DNA of 64,000 nucleotides from Okapia johnstoni (lineage: Eukaryota; Chordata; Mammalia; Artiodactyla; Giraffidae): contig CM044311.1 in assembly GCA_024291935.2 (NCBI GenBank), positions 22,157,001 through 22,221,000 on the forward strand. Reading direction: 5' to 3'. Below the pieces are notes generated by a model that worked only from the letters and a program-made list of their open reading frames with translations, did no database searches and was not told the origin of the DNA. Made by a program: the position numbers and the translations under genes. Shown piece after piece: positions 58,744 to 64,000 of this stretch; the stretch's first letter is position 1, and every line of letters starts with the position of its first letter.

Positions 58744-60107
58744 AACTAAGGTTTTAAGAAAAGCTTTGTAAGTGCAAGTACATATGTTTATGTCGTTAAC
58801 CAGTTCATTCTTTTTACACATGCTATTTGGCAATCAGATCACATTTGGTAGCTTGCTGCTGTTCAAAAAAAAGAAGAAGAAACAAATTTACCAGACATGA
58901 ATATTCACAATCTCTTATGTTTTTTCTGTCTCTATCTTCAAAGGCTACATAATCAAGGCATATTATTTACTTAGTTTTACTTTCTGTTACTCAATGTTAG
59001 TGTATCCAACTAGGTCATATCTAATCCTATGCAGGTTTGGAAATCATTTTATATCTTTAAAAGTACATTGCATTCATTTTGTGTTATACAATCTTATTTT
59101 CCTCAATTCAGATTTTGAGGTTGACTAGTGTCTAATTTTACCTCTCAAGAAATAAAAACTATGCTCATGCATATACTTTTGAGAGATATATTTATTCCCT
59201 ATGTCATATGAAAAGCAATTTCAAGTTAAATAGATATTCAAAAATTATAATGTGAATCAATAAAATATGATATTTATGGACCAAAATTCACAATGCGTTA
59301 CACATTTTAAATTATCTATAAGAAAAATAGCTTATCTCATTATTCAAAGTTTAACTTGTACAATAAACTAGATTTAATATTATTATAAAGTTGTGCCTAT
59401 TTTATTGAACTAAGCAGAAAGAGCAATTCAAGAATAATACAAAATTCACTGTAAATAAGTTAAATCAGCTTAAAACTAGAATTTCTGTGAAAATAGAAAA
59501 TATATCCACATATATATTCATGTGTATGTACTTATGCATTGATATATATTTATACATTCTATATTAAAATTTTGGTTGTTTAAAGTATTCATTAAATGAA
59601 ACTGAATTGAAAATTAATGACCTGGAAGACACAGCTAAAACTGCCCAAAATCCTGCATAGATATCTAAAAACATGGGAAATTAAAATATAAATTCAGAAA
59701 TATATCATATTAAATGGGAATGTCTAAGATAAATAAAGTTGAAGGTCCAAATGTATAACATATTCAACCTTGTTGGATATATGGCTGTACCTGCTTCTTT
59801 CCACCTCGTTAGATGTCAGTTTTATCCAAAGCATAACAGTAGTCAGAGAATCCATTGCTACATTTTCCCAATCTCTGTTCAGAATAAGGAACTCATCTTA
59901 GACTTTTATTTCAAGGAGTCAGTAAATTCTCACATCACAGGTTCCCCTTTGCATTCCTATTGCCCTGAAGAGTCTTCATTTTCTCCTTTCTTGGCTTGTT
60001 TCCTGATTCTGAAGCTAGCAGTCTGCACGTTTAAACCCATAGGTCACTTTGTTTTTGTATGTTTTCAGAAAATATTTTAGGATAAATTGGATGATAAATT
60101 TATTCTA
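58744..60107. other. Unique AT-rich non-coding sequence
   Basis: No gene. The 113-codon frame 59739-60080 has no recognisable domain. Confidence 0.4.
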
Positions 60108-60190
60108 AAATAATTTTTTAATTTGTTTGTTTTTTTTACTTTACAACATTGTATTGGTTTTGCCATACATTGACATGAATCTGCCATAGG
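60108..60190 (-). mobile_element. L1 3' tip, antisense, very short
   Basis: T-rich tail followed by ttacaacattgtattggttt, tgccatacattgacatgaat and ctgccatagga. The same L1 lineage as 58292 and 63097, truncated after about 80 bases. Confidence 0.85.
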
Positions 60191-60424
60191 AAAGCTGAGA
60201 AAAATAAAGTTTTTTTTTTCTAATACAGAAAAGCTTTTAAAAGTTATAATCAGTGCACAAATTACAAGAAATCTTAAAAAATATGTGACAGGCAGAACGA
60301 AGTTGATACCAGATGGAAATACAGATTTACATCTGAAAAATATAGAACACTGGAAATGGTAGGTACGTGGATTGATATATGGGATTCAGTTCTTTTTATT
60401 TAAATCTCTTTAAAAGATAATTGG

Positions 60425-60622
60425 TCTTCCCTTGTGACTAAGCTGGTAAAGAATCCTCTTGCAATGCAGGAGGCCTGCATTCGATCCCTGGGTTGGGAAG
60501 ATCCCCTGGAGAAGGGAAAGGCTACCCACTCCAGTATTCTGGTCTGGAGAATTCCATGGACTATACAGTCTATGGGGTTGCAAAAAGCTGGACACAACTG
60601 AGCAATATTCACCTTCACTTTC
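60425..60622 (+). mobile_element. Bov-tA SINE (Bov-tA3-like), full length
   Basis: tcttcccttgtgactaagct, gaagatcccctggagaaggg, ctccagtattctggtctgga, gctggacacaactgagcaat and a caccttcactttc tail. Perfect 13-bp TSD aaaagataattgg at 60412-60424 and 60623-60635. Confidence 0.96.
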
Positions 60623-60729
60623 AAAAGATAATTGGCTGCTTATAACACTAATGTATTGTGGGATATGTAACACACACATACATATGCATACATAAACACA
60701 TATGTAATATAGAAATATATACACATATA

Positions 60730-61049
60730 AAAATGCTTGGTGACATTATTATAAAGTTTAGGAAGGCAAAGATAAAGTATTCTATTTTATGGTTCTTATA
60801 AACTATGTTAATTGGTATAACATCTCTTGAAGCTAGACTGTGATAAGTTAAAGCAATAGCTAAAATAACAAAACAAAGAGAGAAAACTAAACCATTGAGG
60901 TGATAAAATGTACATATAAAATTAATCAAGAGAAAAGCAGAGGAAGAGGAAAAAAGTATATAAAGAAAAGAAGCAAACATAAGAACATAAGTGTGATATA
61001 AAATATAAATCTTAGTGTAGCAATAGCAAATAACATTTAATTAATTAAC
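60730..61049. other. A-rich non-coding sequence
   Basis: No gene. Purine-rich on the plus strand; possibly the eroded upstream part of the L1 that follows. Confidence 0.3.
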
Positions 61050-61990
61050 TAGATATTTCAATTAAAAGGCACAGATTTTCAGATTGGATTAAAAACAAAC
61101 TCTAATATATGTTGCTGATGAGAAAAAATACAGCTATAAAATTACATCCAGACAATGGGATTTAAATGGTAAACCCCACAAACACTTTTCAAAAGGAAGG
61201 TGGAATTACTAGACTAGTACCAAACAACACTGAATTCACATTGAAGAATATTGCCAGGTGTGAAGAAGGCCATCTCAAAATAATAAAAGTTTCAATTGTC
61301 AGAAAGAAATAATAATCCTAATTATTTATGCACCTAATAACCGACCTTCAAAGTACTTGAAAGCCAATGCAGGTCAAGGGGAAATAGAAGAATGCACAAA
61401 TATAATTAGAAATTTTTATATCCTTCTTCCGACTGGGAATAAATGGACAAAATCAATGAGGATATAAAAGACTTGAATAACATTAGCAACCAACCTGACC
61501 TAACTGACAATTATAGAATATTCCGTTCAACTGGCACCTACACGCTGTTTTTAAGTACACATTAAACATTCACCAAGTTTGACCATAAGTCATCTCAATA
61601 AATTGAATAGAATTGTAAACACATGAGGTATTTTTTTCTGATCACAGTGGAATTAAGTTAAAAGCAAACAATATAAAAATTTATGAAAAATACCCAGAAT
61701 GTATGGGAGAATACCACTAAATAACCCAAGTCAAAAAAACTAAAAGTGCTATTGGAAAGTATTTTTGATAGGATGAAAATAAAAACGTGTCTGGAATTAG
61801 TAGAATGTGATTTAAATGATTATAAAATAAATCAATAAAATAGAGAACACATAAGCAATGGAGAAATATCTATAAAACAAAAATGGTTATATGAGAAAAC
61901 AATTACAGTCAATAAATCTATAGCCAGACTGCTCAGGGAGAAAAAGAGAGAAATCACAATCATTAGGAATCAGAGAGGTAACGAAGCTCT
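61050..61990 (+). mobile_element. Old L1M ORF2 remnant, sense
   Basis: Recognised by caaaataataaaagtttcaa, cctaattatttatgcaccta, attatagaatattccgttca, aacattcaccaagtttgacc, ctgatcacagtggaattaag and gccagactgctcaggg. These lie in order along the endonuclease domain and the start of RT of L1 ORF2. Full of stops and frameshifts; no function left. Confidence 0.85.
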
Positions 61991-63096
61991 AAATGTTAAC
62001 AGGCAACCTAAAGCCATGAAATTTATGAAGTTGTGGGGTAATGAATATGTTTTATAAGAGTTACAATTGCAGGTACATATTTGAAGGGATGGAGTTAAGT
62101 CAAGGACTTGAAGATGTTCTACATAGTTTCATGGAAAACAAAACAAAACTCAGAACCACAGCAAGCAAACACTTTCTTATAATCATCCTCTTATGGATTA
62201 TTGTGGTATAATTTGATTAGAAAATGTGGATGTTGAAGTTGTTTAACCCTTAATGGAAATGTGTTTTGAAGTATGCTAGAAATATGCAAGCAACAGAACT
62301 GCCAACCTTCAGATTTAGAAGTTATAAACTGATGGATTGTATGCTGAGAGCCACAGCTAATAGTGCTAATCTGTCCAACTTTGAGAGTGGAAAGTAAAAT
62401 CTGAATATTTCTTACCATTACTTGACAAAACATTATAAATATTTTGAAATGTTTTATTTTAGGCTATGGAGCTACTTAGGAAGAACTATAGGTTATGCCA
62501 TTTAAATCTGGAAAATCATCCTGGAAAAATATACTGCAAAGAATACCCTGCATGTCAAGGTGATGATCCAGTTGACCCGATAGGTTTTATCTATCTGTGA
62601 TGTCTTCAGCACTGTGGAAAAATACTTGGCACAAGTGAAATATGTAGTGCATCACCCTAAATGTCTATTATAGTTGTTACATTGCCAAAAGCAATACATT
62701 CTCTCCCATTTAATCTCTAAATCTCCACAATTAACACCTTGTTCATTACAGAAGTTATGTCTCATATATTATCCCAACCACAGGACTAAGTAGCAAAGTT
62801 CCCAAGGGTAATTGCTTCATCTATCTATAAAAGAAAACAGAATATTTTGCATCTTCACTTACAAAACATTTTCTCTCAATGAGTAGAATATTATATTTAA
62901 TTTCATATATAGGTATATATGAAGATGTTTAATAATATTTTCACTTAGAAATAAGTAGTCAATAAGAAATAAATGAAGGATTACAATCTGACTTCTGCAG
63001 CCCTTCTTTCCCATTTTAATTACTTAGTGATATTAGAAAAATTACAATGAAGAACATTTAAAGGACCAAAATAAGTTCAAAAGAGACATCTTTTAA
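61991..63096. other. Unique AT-rich non-coding sequence
   Basis: No gene or recognised repeat over 1.1 kb. Confidence 0.4.
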
Positions 63097-63411
63097 ATAT
63101 CTTTATTTTTTTTTATTTTTTAAATTAGTTCATTTATCTATTTTTTAACTTTACAATATTGTATTTGTTTTGCCATACATTGACAATCCATCATGGGTGT
63201 ACATGTTTTCTCCTTCCAGAACGCCCCTCGCACCTCCTTCCCCATCCCATCCCTCTGGGTCATCCCGGTGCACTAGCCTGGAGCACCCTGTATCATGCAT
63301 CAAAACTGGATTGGCGATTCGTTTCACATATGCTAATTTACATGCTTCAATGTCATTCTCCCATATCCTCCCGCCCTCGCCCTCTCCCATAGAGTCCATA
63401 ATACTGTTCTA
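63097..63411 (-). mobile_element. L1 3' end, antisense
   Basis: T-rich tail, then tttacaatattgtatttgtt, tgccatacattgac, ccatcccatccctctgggtc, tcgtttcacatatgctaatt and catagagtccataatactgt. The same lineage as 58292-58729, more diverged and shorter. Confidence 0.9.
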
Positions 63412-63674
63412 TTTAGAAGATAAACATAAAGCAGTGAGCAGATTAAAATATGCAGGCCTGCTTAGTTTCTGAGCCAGGAAACAAGCAGCAGAAGAAGGAA
63501 ACAAAGTCTCTTAAGGGATAATAGGAATTAAAAGTGTTCCCCACAATGTAGGACTGGATAACTCTTTGAAATAAAGATATTAGATTGGCATCAAACTCTG
63601 AATGGAGATGGAAAAGAAGCTGAGACAAAACTTCTTGCTGGGGTTATGACAGATAAAGTCAGCACTAAAGGAGG

Positions 63675-63884
63675 GAGACCCTAATGATGGGAAAGATTGA
63701 AGGAAGGAGAAGAAGGAGATGACAGAGGATGAGATAGTTGGGTGGCATTACCGACCCAATGGACATGAGTTTGAGTAAACTCTGGGAGCTGGTGATGGAC
63801 ATGGAGGCCTGGCATGCTGAAGTCCATGGGGTGTCAAAGAGTCGGACATGACTGAGCAACTGAAATAAACTGTACTGAACTGAA
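63675..63884 (+). mobile_element. BovB LINE 3' tip, sense
   Basis: gagaccctaatgatgggaaa, gacagaggatgagatagttg, gacatgagtttgagtaaact and gtcggacatgactgagcaac, ending tgtactgaactgaa. 210 bases. Confidence 0.92.
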
Positions 63885-64000
63885 AGGAGAGAGAAGGAAT
63901 GAAGCAGATACAGACATGCAGCCAACCATGTCTGATAAATTTTGTATGACTATCACCATGGGCTGGGAACTCTGGAGCAATTATATAAGACTGTTCTGAT

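Noticed and set aside
59739..60080. 113-codon frame in unique sequence
   Set aside because: No motif, no splice or promoter context, and AT-rich composition like its surroundings.
1..64000. CRISPR arrays, operons, riboswitches, phage or plasmid features
   Set aside because: None seen. Repeats are dispersed SINEs and LINEs and the sequence is clearly mammalian nuclear DNA.

Overview
This is an AT-rich stretch of nuclear DNA from a ruminant artiodactyl, most likely a bovid. The call rests on the interspersed repeats. The window holds about two dozen tRNA-derived Bov-tA SINEs, a BOV-A2 dimer, thirteen BovB (RTE-type) LINE fragments, CHR-type cetartiodactyl SINEs, artiodactyl-type L1 3' ends and a ruminant-type mariner miniature element. 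This mix is known only from ruminants. The species (cattle, sheep, goat, deer) cannot be fixed from repeats alone.

I find no protein-coding gene, no convincing exon and no functional RNA gene. The longer open frames (up to 195 codons) all lie on BovB, Bov-tA or L1 sequence, many of them antisense. The window therefore looks intergenic or intronic, with layers of transposons of different ages. Oldest are L2, MIR, MER5A-like and other hAT elements, MLT1 and MLT2-like LTRs and L1M fragments. Next come CHR SINEs, a solo retroviral-type LTR and the mariner element. Youngest are BovB, Bov-tA, BOV-A2 and a recent L1.

Layout. 1-7 kb: one Bov-tA, a MIR, a CHR SINE, an L1M 3' end and a MER5A. 7-9.2 kb: an L1 3' end carrying a Bov-tA and a 113-bp tandem duplication, then two BovB fragments head-to-head forming a large inverted repeat. 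9-16 kb: two Bov-tA, a BovB, a solo LTR (12245-12731) and two more BovB. 16-25 kb: mostly unique sequence with MIRs, several Bov-tA copies and a hAT element. 25.5-25.9 kb: a Bov-tA that has itself been hit by a tiny polyadenylated retrocopy. 28-41 kb: BovB fragments, L1 and L2 pieces, a tandem Bov-tA and the longest plus-strand BovB (39474-40519). 42.8-44.3 kb: an L2 split by L1 next to an ERV-L-type LTR. 46-52.5 kb: a young BOV-A2 with a perfect target duplication, then a stack of MLT1, Bov-tA, BovB and BovB-in-BovB. 53-64 kb: a mariner MITE, more Bov-tA, three antisense L1 3' ends, an old L1 ORF2 remnant and a last BovB.

Nothing here looks like a new coding system. The most unusual features are structural: the 43-nt retrocopy with A18 tail inside a SINE, the BovB inverted repeat, the nested BovB with no target duplication, and the tandem duplication that copied a SINE tail with its flank. 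All family names come from memory of consensus sequences. No search was run, and boundaries are good to roughly 5-20 bases unless a target-site duplication (TSD) fixes them.
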